A stretch of DNA of 64,000 bases from Vombatus ursinus (Eukaryota; Chordata; Mammalia; Diprotodontia; Vombatidae). Location: the NCBI RefSeq assembly GCF_900497805.2, contig NW_020954630.1, positions 13,185,285-13,249,284 on the forward strand, read 5' to 3'. The stretch's first letter is position 1; each line of letters starts with the position of its first letter. Shown here piece after piece: positions 1 through 11,204 of the stretch. The notes under the pieces were generated by a model. The model was not told the origin of the DNA. It worked only from the letters and a program-made list of their open reading frames with translations, and did not search any database. The translations under genes and the position numbers were made by a program.

Positions 1-1190
1 GGTGGAATCTCAGAGTTGTTTTCATTTGTATTTCTCTAATCAATAGTTACTTAAAGCAATTTTTCTTATAAGCTATAGATAGCTTTGATTTCTTCTTCTG
101 AAAACTGTCTATTCATATCCTTTGACCATTTATCAACTGGGGAATGAGACTCATATATAAATTTGCCTCAGTTCTCTATATATTTGAGAAATAAGGCCTT
201 TATCAGCGACACATAATGTAAAAAATATTTCCCCCAGTTTCCTGCTTCCCTTCTACTCTTGGATGCATTAGTTTTATTTATGGAAACTCTTTTTTAATTT
301 GATATAATCAAAATTATCCAAAATTGGAATGCTGTCTTATCTCCACTTTGGTCATAAATTCTTCCCTTATCCATAGATGACAGGTAAAATATTCCATGCT
401 CCCCTAATTTACTTATATCACCCTTTAGGTCTAAATCATGTATCCATTTGACCATATCTTGGTATACAGTGTGAGATATTGTATGCCTAGTTTCTGCCAA
501 ACCGCTTTACAATTTTCCCGGCAATTTCTGTCAAATAGTGGTTTTTTGTCCCAAAATCTTGGATCTTTGGATTCATCAAACACTAGATTACTATGGTCAT
601 TTACTACTGTATATAGTATATCTAAACTATGCCACTGATCTACCACTATTTCTTGGCCAGTACTAAAGTTTTTGATAATTACCGTTTTGTCATACAGCTT
701 GAGATCTGGTACTGCTAAGTCACCTTTCCTTCACAATTTTTTTTCCACTTATTCCCTTGATATTCTTGACCTTTTATTCTTTCAGATGAATTTGGTTGTG
801 ATTTCTTCTAGCTCTATGAAACAGCTAGAATTTTTTGTTTATTTTGTTTGATGTGACACTGAATAAGCAAATTAATTTGGATAGAATTCTCATTTGTATT
901 TTATTGGCTCAGCCTACCCATGAGCATTAATATTTCTGTAATTGTTTAGAGTCAACTTTATTCATATGAAAGGCACTTCATTGCTGTATTCATATAGCCC
1001 CTGATTTGTCTTGGCAGGTAGAATCTCAAGTATTTTATATTGTCTGACATTATTTTAAATGGCATTTCTCTTTCTATGTCTTCCCTGCTGGATTTTGCTG
1101 GTAATACATAGTAATTATTTTATATCCTGCAACTTTGCTGAAGTTGTTAATTATTTCAGTTAGTTTTTTAGTTGCTTCTCAAGGAGTTTC
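1..1190 (-). mobile_element. L1 LINE fragment, antisense, ORF2 region
   Basis: Read on the minus strand, this is the C-terminal part of an L1 ORF2. The minus frames at 294-500 and 431-646 match the L1 stretch on either side of SFWDKKPLFD-like residues and the phrase encoding FWIILIISN. Around 1,090-1,190 the antisense of the RT-downstream part is still recognisable (a plus-strand phrase reading 'cctgcaactttgctgaagttgtt'-like, split by changes). The element runs off the left edge of the window. Frames are broken, so it is a dead copy. The assignment rests on remembered L1 sequence. Confidence 0.75.
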
Positions 1191-1850
1191 TTACAACCAT
1201 TTTGGAAAACAATTTGGAATCATGAAAATCAAGTGATTAAAATGTTCAATCCCTTTGAATCAGAGACTCCATTACTAAACTTAAACTTCAAGGAAGGCAT
1301 CAATAAGAAAAAAGTTCCCATGTAGTCCAAAACATTTAGAGCAGCACTTTCTGTGATGGCAAAGAAGTAGAAACAAAGTAGATCTACCCATCAACTGGTT
1401 AACAGCTATACAAATTGTGGTATGTGAATGTAATATTACTATGCTTTAAGAAATGATGTTTGTGGTGAACACAGAGAAGAATGAAAAATCTATATGAAGT
1501 GATACAAAGTGAAGGAGCAGAACCAAGAAAACTATATACAAATAACTACAACAATGCAAACAAAAAGAACACTCCAAAAACTTAAAAGTAAATGTAACAA
1601 AATTATAAAGATTAAATGGGAATTGAATGAAAAGAAATGAGAAGACACCTCAACCTACCTCTTGGTAGAGGTGAGAGGTCCATAGATGTTATACATTTTG
1701 CATATGTTTTCATACTTTGTCAATGTATCAACCAAATGTTCTATTTTCCTCCTCTAAAAAAAAAAAAAACCATTTATCATATGGGATGGCTCCCAGGGAG
1801 GAATAGAAATAGAATACCATGGTGATGCAAAATACAAAAAAAAAAATTTT
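1191..1850 (+). mobile_element. L1 LINE 3' end, older family
   Basis: Sense-strand L1 3' portion. Recognisable phrases are ACAACCATTTTGGAAAACAA, 'agcagcactttctgtgatggcaaa'-like and 'caaattgtggtatgtgaatg'. These are the usual order of the end of L1 ORF2 and the start of its 3' UTR. It abuts the antisense L1 on its left, so the two form a tail-to-tail pair of separate copies. It is clearly more diverged than the L1 at 44.7-47.8 kb. Confidence 0.65.
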
Positions 1851-2189
1851 TTTTAAATAAAAAGTAAGCCTATAGTCTTACAGCAGAGCAATTCTCAAAT
1901 AATTTGGGGTATTATACTATTTTCTTAAATCTTCAAAATTATTTGGAAAATGTGACAATGCATTGGCATTAAAGGGGACTTGGAAGCAATGTCGGCCCCC
2001 ACTAAGTAAGTTGTTTAGAAAATAACAATCTTTTAAGTGCTAAGATTGGGGGATGGGGGAGCAAAGAGCAAGAGACTGCAAAAAAAAAAAAAATCACCCA
2101 AAGATGAAAACTCTGCTTCCTTAAAATGAAAAGACAAATTATCCCATTGCTCTGCATATACTGCAAAAATTTCAAAGACACAAAGGTCC

Positions 2190-2640
2190 CAAAGAAATCA
2201 AAAATATTCTTTAGCAGCACTTTCTGTGTTTAGTGACTCAAAATAAATGACCAACAAGTGAAGAATGGCTTAGCAAATTGTAATATATAAACTTAACGTA
2301 ATGTTGTTTCTTTGCCAGAGAGGAAGAGAGAGAGAAGACTTAGATGAGCCGATACAGTGAGAATGTATAACCAGGAAAATATACAAAATTACTTCAACTG
2401 TGCAAATAAAAACAACCCTAAAAGGTAACCAAATTCCGATTAAACAATGATGATCAATTGTGCAACCAGGCAGATGATCTTCCTTCCTCTTAGCAAAGGT
2501 ACAGTATTATAGACGCAAAATATTGCATGTGCAGCCACATGGTTTTGTTGGCTGGTTTTGCTTTTTAACAAGGAAGTATGCTATGGTTGAACCAGAGGAG
2601 AGAGTAGAGGGAGAGGCTATATAGAAAAATGGCTGGAGTT
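2190..2640 (+). mobile_element. L1 LINE 3' fragment, diverged
   Basis: A second weak sense copy of the same older L1 3' end: TTTAGCAGCACTTTCTGTG, then 'gaatggcttagcaaattgtaa', then the A-rich stretch typical before the L1 3' UTR. The 340 bases to its left (1,850-2,190) are A/T-rich and unassigned. Confidence 0.45.
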
Positions 2641-3082
2641 TAAAAAACAAAAGGTATCAATGATATTTTCTTTAAAAAAAAATTAACAATTACTATTGTT
2701 GCAATGGTTATGTTTCCTGCTTAGACTGGACACACATTTGAAGAGGTTATTTTAAAAATTTTGTTATAAAACAAAATCCATTTGTTGTCAATATATCACA
2801 GTATTCTACAGGGTATGTAATTTTTGTCCATAACTCTATTGCAAGCATTCCCTGTTATGCTTGCAATAAATAAAGGTCCAACTTATAAATATCTTATACT
2901 AAGTAAGCTGCACAACACCATCCCTCTCTTGCTATTTCAGAACAAACAGTGACCAAGTTGTACCACTTGGTAACAAGTGCTTCCTGACGTTACCATGAGA
3001 AAACTGCATAACTCTCCTCTCAGCATATTTCCTTTCTAAGGACCTAAAGTCGTAGCAGACTTCAGGGGCTATATATATGGTC

Positions 3083-3225
3083 AAAGCCTTCATTCTACAG
3101 CTCAGGAAACTTAAGGCCAGAGAAGTGAAATGATTTGTTCAAGAACAAATGAGTGTCCTGGGACACTGGGATTTAAACCCAGATGCTGTGACTAGTCAAT
3201 GCTCTAGCCACAGTGGTACACAGAC
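3083..3225 (-). mobile_element. MIR-type CORE-SINE, antisense
   Basis: Antisense MIR order is visible: 'ctcaggaaacttaaggccag', a diverged 'ggtcacac' segment, 'gggatttaaacccagatg' and 'tgctctagccac'. This is an old copy. Confidence 0.6.
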
Positions 3226-3539
3226 TCCCATTCCCTCCATTTCTTCCTTATTTTCATTCCTCCTAAAACTATTCTTCATGTTCACTTAAGCTACAACTTT
3301 AAAAATAAGCTTACACTGATGTCTTTTGTACATATCTCTCAGCAGCTGTTATCTCAATTTATTCAGAAAACAAAAGGTTGCCTTAAAGGAGGTGACCTTT
3401 GAGAGTGAAAAAACTAGGGTTTTCAAGTAGTGGAAATGAAGACGAAGTCCTTACAGCCCACTGTGTAAAGGCATGGGGGCATGAGATAGAATAGCAACTA
3501 CAAAAAAACACCAGCTGATGATCAGTGTGGCTGGAATCT

Positions 3540-3930
3540 GTGTATGAAAGTAGAAAAAATAAGAAATCAACCCAGAAAGAGAGGTTGAAGTCACAACGTG
3601 AAGGGCTTTTAAATGCCAAACAGAAGAGTTTATAATTTATCCTAGAGGCAATAGGGAGTTACTGAAGCATTGTCAAATAATATACATGAAGCACTTTGCA
3701 ATCTTTTAAGTGATATATAAATGCTAGCTATTATTTGGGCAGGATAATGACATCATCAGACCTTCACTTTAGGAAAATCAACTTAACTAGATAGAAGATA
3801 AAGAGTAGAAAGACTGGAAGTAATAGAAGACAACTAGAATGGTCCAGGCTAAATGTGACAATGGTCTAAGCTAGGTTGGCTGTATTGGTAAAGATAAAAG
3901 GGATGGATGTGAGAGGTAAAACCTGGATTC
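3540..3930 (-). mobile_element. L2 LINE fragment, antisense
   Basis: Antisense L2 phrases: 'gggcttttaaatgccaaaca', 'aggcaatagggagttactga', 'tcactttaggaaaatcaact' and 'gatgtgagaggt'. About 60 bases at 3,680-3,740 that read like a MIR tail (CACTTTGCAATCTTTTAAGT) interrupt the L2 order, so a short insertion is likely. Confidence 0.6.
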
Positions 3931-4112
3931 ATCCATCTACCACGAGAAGATACTGCATTTACGGCCATCCTTTTTAAACAATAAACATACCTTCTTCTCA
4001 TATGTCTCAACCAAGTGTGCCAAGAGGAAAAATAAGCATATCTCTTACTCTTCATCGCTACACGAAATCTTCTCCCTGCAGATCTCACTTGGGGTTCACT
4101 ATCATCTACATC

Positions 4113-4585
4113 AGTGGTTCTCAAAATGTGATTTGTCAGCTCTCAGGGGTGTCCAGCACTCTTTCAGAGTGTCCTTGAAGTCAAAACTTTTCATAATAAG
4201 ACTAAAACATTATTTGCCTACTAGAAGAATCATCCCTTTTCCAACTACATAGCTGTGAGCTGTATTTTCTTCATGTACTTCAACCAAAACAACATATCAC
4301 AATAGACTCAATACAGAAGCAGATGAAAATACAGCTTTTCTACTAAATAAAATATTAAAGAGATCTGCAAAAATATGTAAAAAAAAGCCACTTAAATTTG
4401 TTTTAGAAAATATAGCTATTTTTCATTAAAATAAGTTTATATTATGATGAAATTGGTTATTATTTTAGTACATTAATAATTTTTTATAATTTTATTTGTT
4501 TTAATTTTAATACGGTAAATATGAACACATAACATACATAAACAAAAGCTCTTTGGGGTCATTATGGTTTTTTAGAGTGTAAAGA
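4113..4585. mobile_element. hAT-type DNA transposon relic
   Basis: The left end is the terminal inverted repeat type CAGTGGTTCTCAAAATG. The interior has 'gtcaaaacttttcataataa' and, near the right, 'acaaaagctctttggggtca' followed by 'ttagagtgtaaag'. This matches, from memory, a widespread mammalian nonautonomous hAT family. The right terminal repeat (expected form GAGAACCACTG) is not found, so the right end is lost. No transposase frame is present. Confidence 0.6.
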
Positions 4586-4729
4586 AAACTGCTTATATAA
4601 ATACATCACCAGCCCCAGGAACCCTAAGTGAGGACCTCATCAATATACAGACTCTGTATGTAGGGATTAGTGGATGCCTTTCTATTTGAGTTTGACATCA
4701 ATGACCTGCACCATTTGAAAGACCTCCTA

Positions 4730-5335
4730 TCGGTCACGCTTTCAGTATGTCAAACTGTTAAGTTATCCTTCACACAGCTACAAAAATAATCTTTAAGGCA
4801 CAGGTCCCATGTCTTTCTCCTTTACACATTTTACACAAGTCAAACTACACCTGAACTCAGAAGTCCACTCCCTCCTTCACACTTCACACAAACCCCACGA
4901 TTAGAATACACTTTACCTCCAACTTCTCAAAATCCTCATCTTCCTTCAGGCTAAGCTGGGGCAGGTGCCCCTTAGCAAACTTTCTTTGATTGTCTATAGG
5001 CATTAGCCTTCTCCCTATTTAAATTATCTTGTAATCATCTGTTTAAATTATAGCCCTCCTCCTGTAGAATGCATGCGCATTTTCAACCATTTTGCTAGCT
5101 CCTGTGAAGCCCTGTGGCCCAGATGATATGGTTCTTCCCTGATCCTTCCAATTATTAATGTTCTTTTCCTTTTCAAATTACTTCATAATTTGGCACACCA
5201 CTCCCCAAACTTATTCCCAAATAAAGAATAAATTTATTAAAGACCGGAATAGTTTCTATTTTGTTACTGTATCCCCAGAATCTAGCACAGTGTTCTTGTA
5301 TATTGTAGGTGCCTAATAAACATGTAGAACTGAAA
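4730..5335 (+). mobile_element. L2 LINE 3' end, sense
   Basis: The C-terminal/3' UTR part of L2 in sense orientation, ending with 'tatccccagaatctagcaca', 'gtgcctaataaacatg' and no poly(A). The L2 tail motif order is clear; upstream it is diverged. Confidence 0.6.
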
Positions 5336-5439
5336 TTTTAGAATTACCAAATTAGTTAAGCATATAGAAGCACAACTATAGGAAAATATTTCAGTATCTA
5401 TTAAGTATCTATGTGGTTTATAGATATAAACTATCTATA

Positions 5440-5495
5440 ATCAAATTATATACATATATACATATAGATATATAGACATAGACATATAGATTGAT
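5440..5495. repeat. AT-rich simple repeat (TATA/CATA)
   Basis: Alternating 'tatatacatatatacatata' and 'gatatatagaca' units form an AT-rich microsatellite-like stretch. Confidence 0.7.
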
Positions 5496-5744
5496 AATAG
5501 GTCTATTTATACACAGAGTTTACTATTTAGGATTAATATAGTAAATTTCCTCTAAAGAACATTTATCATTTCAATAGGTATTATATCTCCATTTTTAGGA
5601 AAGATACTATAGTGATTGAGTTATCAGTGTAAGACAGACAAATATTAACTCCTAGCTAAGAAATTCTTTTGCTTAATTCAGAATAGACCTGTGATTTCAC
5701 TGGTACATGGAACACCCTCTGCCAATGAAGGTCACCAGATTTCC

Positions 5745-5895
5745 CTCAATTTATAGACAGACAGACAGACATCTGAAGTGTTGAGGTGTTAAGTCAGTTG
5801 CTCAGGTTCACAAAGCCAAAATGTCAGAAACAACCGTTGAAGCCAGGCCTACCTCATTCCAAGATCAGATCTTTCCAACCTATGCCATGCTACCT
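5745..5895 (-). mobile_element. MIR-type SINE, antisense, with GACA microsatellite
   Basis: Weak antisense MIR frame ('gttaagtcagttgctcaggt', 'gaagccaggcctacctcatt'). At its left edge is a short (GACA)n run at 5,757-5,770, which probably grew out of the 'gatgagg' part of the SINE. Confidence 0.4.
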
Positions 5896-6109
5896 AGTAT
5901 AAAAACCATTCTAAAGCAAAACACCTTATACGAATAACAGCTAATTCTATCACTTTTTTCAAATGAATATGGATTATCTTTAAGAAGTTATTTATTTTCT
6001 GTCACTCAATTTCATACTTGAGGATACAATATACCTCACTACAGACAACTACTGTAAGCAATGACAAACGATTATTTCTAGTAGTTAACTAGTGCTTAGA
6101 GAATCATTT

Positions 6110-6625
6110 GGGCACAGGAGAGAGAACTGGCCCAAACACTAAGAACTAGGGTCAAAATCCCTCCTCTGACATAGACTGGCAAATCATTTAACATTCCAGT
6201 GTTCCAGGCAACTCTCTCAAACTTGCAAAGTTGCAGGAAGGTATGAATCTGTATTTCCTAGGAAGTTTCTTCACCTTGATGTTCACCATACAAATGAAGT
6301 AGCGAACAAGAGAAATACCAAACAGCATTAGAATTTGAACTCAGGTCCTCTGATTCCAAATCCAACACTTTCTACTACACCGGGCTATCATCTGACAATA
6401 TTTGTAAATACATTTTAAATGTATTTTACAGAAGTTGTCAAATGACATTTCTTAAAAGCTTAGCAATAAATTTCAAGTACCTCCCTGATACATTGCTTTT
6501 TGAGTTAGAGGTCCAGAAGTTCAAATCTTATCTCTAATACTCCCAAGCAGTACCCTGGGCAATCACTAAACCTCTGGGAACTTAAGTCTCCGTGTCTTTA
6601 GAATAAGGAGGCTGGACTACAGAAC
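6110..6625. mobile_element. Cluster of three degraded MIR-type SINEs
   Basis: Three old CORE-SINE pieces lie close together: sense at about 6,110-6,240 ('ctctgacatagactggcaaa'), antisense at about 6,330-6,385 ('gaatttgaactcaggtcctc') and sense at about 6,500-6,625 ('ggtccagaagttcaaatctt', 'taaggaggctggactacaga'). Boundaries are approximate. Confidence 0.45.
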
Positions 6626-7069
6626 TAGACAAATAATTGTTTGTCCAGACAGTTTTCTACCTACCAGAAGTTTCTACCACACTAATACTTGCAGTTATTT
6701 CTTTGAAAAATGAGATCTGAAAGAGTGTATGTGCGGTTTGGTTTGTTGAGGGTATTTGAGAAGCATTAAGTGGAAGCTTATGAGTCAAGACATTCTAGTC
6801 ACTGATCTCTAATTTACTGTGCCTTTCTTAGCACAGGAGGTAAAGATTTATTAGATTAACCAAAAATAAAGGTTTTGAGATCTTCTGAATAAAAAACTAA
6901 AAATAAGACATTACCTTCACTGAAAAAAGGGGAAGTAGTGAATGACTTCGTAGTTAGTCTAGAAGCTATATGCTGTTAAAATCTGAAATTACGTCACATA
7001 AGTATGTTCCCAGCAAGAAATAGGCAAAAATACCCAGGGCAGCCACATTCACTTATAACCTAGCTGGGT

Positions 7070-7240
7070 CCCCAATTTTCCTGACTACTTTTCTACCTCC
7101 AACAGCCCACCCCTTCCCTGCTCCCCTTTATACATTGTCTTCCCCTTTCAGAATGTAAATTCCTTGAGGACAGGTACAGTCTTTGCTTTGACAGTTTCTG
7201 TATTCCTAGCACTTAATCCAACCTAATGCTTTACCTAAAA
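7070..7240 (+). mobile_element. L2 LINE 3' end, sense
   Basis: Contains 'aatgtaaattccttgaggac', 'aggtacagtctttgctttga' and 'tattcctagcacttaatcca', the standard order of the L2 3' UTR. Confidence 0.7.
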
Positions 7241-7676
7241 ATAGTGGGGATATGCTCAAAGCATGTTATTTTCTTTAGTCAGGGTCCCCCTTTACTAAAT
7301 AGTAACGGGTAGGAACAAAATGTAGACATTTCCAGAGCCTAATCCCATTTAAATGCGATACAATACAGCAAAAACTTCTATCAATGCTTCAGGAAGGAAA
7401 AGCTTCACTTAGCTCTTACAGATTTTCATAGACTGCTTAATAATAATGAATACCATAATCTAGCCATACAAATTTGAAGGTATGTAATTTTAAATGGATG
7501 GGTGACAGTGTTTTAACCACATTTTTAGAAACTTGTACTTGCTTGCTATTACTTTAAGATGTTTATCATTACTTACCTGAAGTATGTGTCTGCACCACTG
7601 TTATATTTTCCTTCAAGTATGCCACTGTAGATTATACAACTATTACATTACATTATTTAAAGTCTGGCAAATACTT

Positions 7677-7886
7677 GTAGGTTAGCCATTTCAGTTATGT
7701 CTGACCCTCTGTGACCCCATTTGAGGTTTTCTTGGCAAAGATACTGGAGTGATCTGCCATTTACTTCTCCAGTGAATCCATTTAGTCAGGCAATCAGAGG
7801 TTAGATGTGTCTGAGGCTGGATCTGAACTCAGGTCTTCTGACTTCAGCCCCCGTGCTCTATCCAATGAGCCACCAGGTACCTCCAC
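7677..7886 (-). mobile_element. RTE-tailed tRNA-type SINE, antisense
   Basis: Antisense copy of the longer marsupial SINE. Its 3' end comes first ('gtctgaccctctgtgacccc', 'tttcttggcaaagatactgg'), then the tRNA-like part and the head 'gagccaccaggtacct'. It is flanked by a direct repeat GGCAAATACT at 7,666-7,675 and 7,887-7,896, so both ends are defined. The 3' end resembles RTE LINEs, the likely source of its machinery (inference). Confidence 0.85.
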
Positions 7887-8086
7887 GGCAAATACTAGGT
7901 CTTCCTATATGTGATAATGATTTCAGTATTTTTAAAAGGCAATAAATAGTAGCTACTTTAATAACATCCTAAACACTGCAAAACCATTAATAAATTCTCA
8001 CATGTAACTATAAAACATAATTCAATTTACAGCTTTTAATCATTTTCCATTTTTTTTTCCCTAATAAACATTCCTAAAGTCTTCAA

Positions 8087-8342
8087 CAGGCAGCTAGCTA
8101 GGTGGTATAGCCGATACAGCACTGGGTTTGGAGTCTAGAAGACTCATCTTCATGAGTTCAAATCTGGCCTCAGCCAGCCAGTAGCTGTGTGACCCTGGGA
8201 ACGTCACTTAATCCTGTCTGCTTCAGTTCCACATCTATAAAATTAGCTGGAAAAGGAAATGGCAAACCATTCCAGTACCCTTGCCAATAAAACTCCAAAT
8301 GGGGTCACAAAGAGTCAGACACGACAAACTACTCAACAGCAA
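8087..8342 (+). mobile_element. RTE-tailed tRNA-type SINE, sense
   Basis: Full-length copy: head CAGGCAGCTAGCTAGGTGG, tRNA-like middle, then 'tggaaaaggaaatggcaaac' and the RTE-like end 'gggtcacaaagagtcagaca'. Target-site duplication AAAGTCTTCAA at 8,076-8,086 and 8,343-8,353. Confidence 0.9.
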
Positions 8343-8664
8343 AAAGTCTTCAATCGCTTATTCTCAGAAAAGCATCTTAATAAAAGAATTAAAAAAAAAA
8401 CTAAGAAAACCATAAAGATATAGAGACAATAAAACAACTGTTGAAGACTTGAACAAGCCCTTTCAGACCTGAATAAATTTTAAAAACAGCAAGAAAGAAG
8501 GTAAGCATCTAAACAGAACAGTTTAAAAATTAAGTATGATAGACAATCACTGAAAGTAAATCACAAGGAATGTACCCATTTTTCAGCTTTACATGGCACC
8601 TTTACAAAAACTGATGATGTACAAAAACCGCAAACCACAATCCATCAACAATTATATTCAATAA

Positions 8665-9035
8665 TATAACATCTTTAAGGTTTGCAAAGCCTTGTTATCT
8701 CATTTAATCCTCACAATAGCCCTTTTTTACAAATAGAAAACCGAGGCAGACAGGGCTTAAATGACTTGCCCAGGGCACACAGCTTGTGTGTGAGAATGGA
8801 TTTGAAGGGGCAGCTAGGTGATGCAATGGACAGAACACCAGCCCTGGATTCAGGAGGCCCTGAGTTCAAATGTGGCCTCACACACATAACACTCACTAGC
8901 TGTGTGGCTCTGGGCAAGTCACTTAACCCCAATTGCCTCACACACACACACACACAAAAAAAGAGAATGGATTTGAATCAGGTTGTCCTAACTCCAAGTC
9001 CAGAGCTCTATCTCCTGTGCCACCTACCTACTAGA
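8665..9035 (-). mobile_element. MIR-type SINE, antisense, host of a younger SINE
   Basis: The antisense MIR runs from 'ctcatttaatcctcacaata' through 'cttaaatgacttgcccaggg', is interrupted at 8,807-8,962 by a SINE with its 15-base duplication, and resumes with 'ctaactccaagtccagagct'. Removing the insertion gives a continuous MIR order. Confidence 0.8.
8807..8962 (+). mobile_element. tRNA-type SINE, sense, with (CA)n tail
   Basis: Complete copy beginning GGGGCAGCTAGGTG and ending in a (CA)n then A-rich tail. Target-site duplication GAGAATGGATTTGAA at 8,792-8,806 and 8,963-8,977. An A-rich tail and a duplication of this length fit L1-type mobilisation (inference). Confidence 0.95.
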
Positions 9036-9609
9036 AATATGAAGAAAGCATTCATTTGAATGGAGATGAATAATGTAATACTAAAGAATGGTCAAAAGAA
9101 AAAGAAATCGAATGACACAAGTAAAGGAAATAATGAAACATGCCAAACTTATAGGATGGAGCCAAAACAGTCCTTAAGAATTCTCTATATATACACATTC
9201 ATGTCAACAAAAGATTTTAAGCATGCAACTTAAAAAAAAATTCCACAAAAATCAACAAGGTAATAACTTCTCCTGAAAACACAAAAACAGAAATGTTTAT
9301 GGGTTAACTCAGAGCGAAACAAAATTTAAAAACCTACAAAGACAAAACTAAGAACTTCTTTAAAAGATCAATAAATAAATCATTCTCCAAATTAATGGTG
9401 AGATGAAAACCAAATACTAAAATAAAAAAATGAAAATGGGATCTTAACAAAAAAAAGGAAATAAGGGAAATTGTCAGAAACTATCATATTCAATTAAATA
9501 CCAACAAATATGATCATAAAACCGTTGAATAACTACAAAAGTATAAATATCCACATCAACAGAAGAAAGATAACCTAAACAACTAAAACTTAAAATGGAA
9601 ATTAAATTG

Positions 9610-10030
9610 TTTTTCCTCAGTCATTTCAGTCATGTCCAACTCTTCATGATTCCATTTGGGATTTTCTTGGCAAAGATACCGGAGTAGTTTGTCATTTCCT
9701 TCTCCAGCTCATTTTCTAGATGAGGAAACTGAGGGAAACAGGGTTAAGTGACTTGCCCAGGGTCACAGAGTTAGTTATTGTTTGAGGCCTGACCTGAACT
9801 CAGGAATAGGAGTCTTCCGAAATTTAGGCCCAGGACTCAATCGCTGGGCCGTGTAGCGTGCCCTCAGCTCATTTTACAGATGAGGACACTGAGGCAAACA
9901 GGGTCAAGTGACTCACCCACGGTTACACTGTCAGTAAGTGTCTGAGGGTAAATTTTGAACTCTTGAAGAGAACCCTTCCTAACTTCAGGACCAGCAGTGT
10001 ATACTATCTACTATGCCACTAAGCTGCCCC
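9610..10030 (-). mobile_element. Compound RTE-tailed SINE, antisense, duplicated body
   Basis: The first unit (about 9,610-9,865) is an antisense RTE-tailed SINE ('tttcttggcaaagataccgg' to 'ctgggccgtgtagcgtgccc'). Directly after it, 'ctcagctcattttacagatg' starts a second copy of the body that ends with 'ctaagctgcccctag'. The second unit lacks the RTE-like end, so either a tandem duplication of the tRNA/core part or a truncated SINE joined to a complete one explains it. Confidence 0.8.
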
Positions 10031-10329
10031 TAGTCATAAATATCTATGCCCCTAGTCATAAATAAATATATAGTTTACCAAAAAGAAAAAGAAAAACAAA
10101 GAAAAAAACAACTCAGAGCCAAATGTACTTAAAAAAGTTAATTCTAACCTTTAAGCAAACTAACTCCTATATTATGTGTTTATGAAAAATACAGGTAGAA
10201 GGTACATCTTTGCCAGGTTCCATTAGATAAACATGGTTGACTCCCAAAACAATACATGCAAAACAGCTGAATATTAGCAAATAGATAAAAGCACTATATT
10301 AAAAACATAATATATTATGAACAAGATAC

Positions 10330-10460
10330 ATTTCATCTATGTGGCCTGAGACATGACATTTTATCTGATCCTCAGTTTCTTCTTTAAATTAGGGGGTTAG
10401 ACAAGATTTTATTACTAAATGACTAATAAAGGTTCTTACAGCTCTAAATCTATAATCTGT
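10330..10460 (+). mobile_element. MIR/THER-type SINE tail, sense
   Basis: Phrases 'atcctcagtttcttctttaa', 'gggggttagacaagattt' and 'cagctctaaatctataatc' are the second half of a CORE-SINE. Only the tail part is clear. Confidence 0.5.
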
Positions 10461-10488
10461 GACTTTTACCAAGAAAGAATAAATTCTC

Positions 10489-10660
10489 GGGGCAGCTAGA
10501 TGGCACAGTGAATAGAGCCCCGGCTCTGGAGTCAGGAGGACCTGAATTCAAATACGGCCTCAGACACAACTAGCTAGCTGTGTGAACCTGGGCAAATCAC
10601 TTAACCCTCATTGCCTCCAAAATAAAAATTTGAGTAAAAGAAAGAAAGAAAGAAATTCTT
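10489..10660 (+). mobile_element. tRNA-type SINE, sense
   Basis: Head GGGGCAGCTAGATGG, body to 'cttaaccctcattgcctcca', A-rich tail evolving into (GAAA)n at 10,638-10,655. Imperfect flanking repeat of the form AGAAA(G)AATAAATTCT. Confidence 0.9.
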
Positions 10661-10719
10661 TTACAAAGAGATGAGCTCAATGTAAATATAGTCAATCAAT
10701 TAATTATGAAACTAAATAT

Positions 10720-10905
10720 GATGCAGTGGATGAGACAGATTTGGGTTCAAATTCTGCCTCAGACACCCACTACTTATACTGAGACTGAAGCTGAGACAAC
10801 CAGGAGCAATCCACTTAAACTTGTCTGTGCCTCACTTTTCTCAACTAAAAAAAGAAGGGTTGGATTCAATGTCTTCTAAGGTTCCTTTCAGATAAAAATC
10901 TGTAA
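10720..10905 (+). mobile_element. MIR/THER-type SINE, sense
   Basis: Head 'atgcagtggatgagacagat', 'gggttcaaattctgcctcag', 'ccacttaaacttgtctgtgc' and tail 'gggttggattcaatgtcttc'. An old but nearly complete unit. Confidence 0.6.
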
Positions 10906-11204
10906 GTCTGTCATCCTAATAACAAAAATAACATTAATACCACAATATATCAATAGATGCACCTTAAAAGTCTTTAACAAAATATAGCACTTATGTTAAA
11001 AATACAGTATCAAAGGAATATATGTATATTACGTGACTTCGACAAATAGTACCTAAATCCAACAGTCAGCATAATTCTGACAGAAAAATATCAGAAGTTT
11101 TTCTAATAAGACCAAGGATAAGTAAAAATGTCCAACGTGGCTATTATTTGACAGAATTGTGTAAATGTTAGCTTCAGCGCAAAAAAAAAAAAAAAAAGTA
11201 AACA

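Noticed and set aside
5757-5770. Short regularly spaced repeats as a possible CRISPR array or satellite
   Set aside because: It is a plain GACA microsatellite; there are no spacers and the DNA is vertebrate.
8682-9059. 125-codon plus-strand frame
   Set aside because: It runs through an antisense MIR and a sense SINE with a (CA)n tail.
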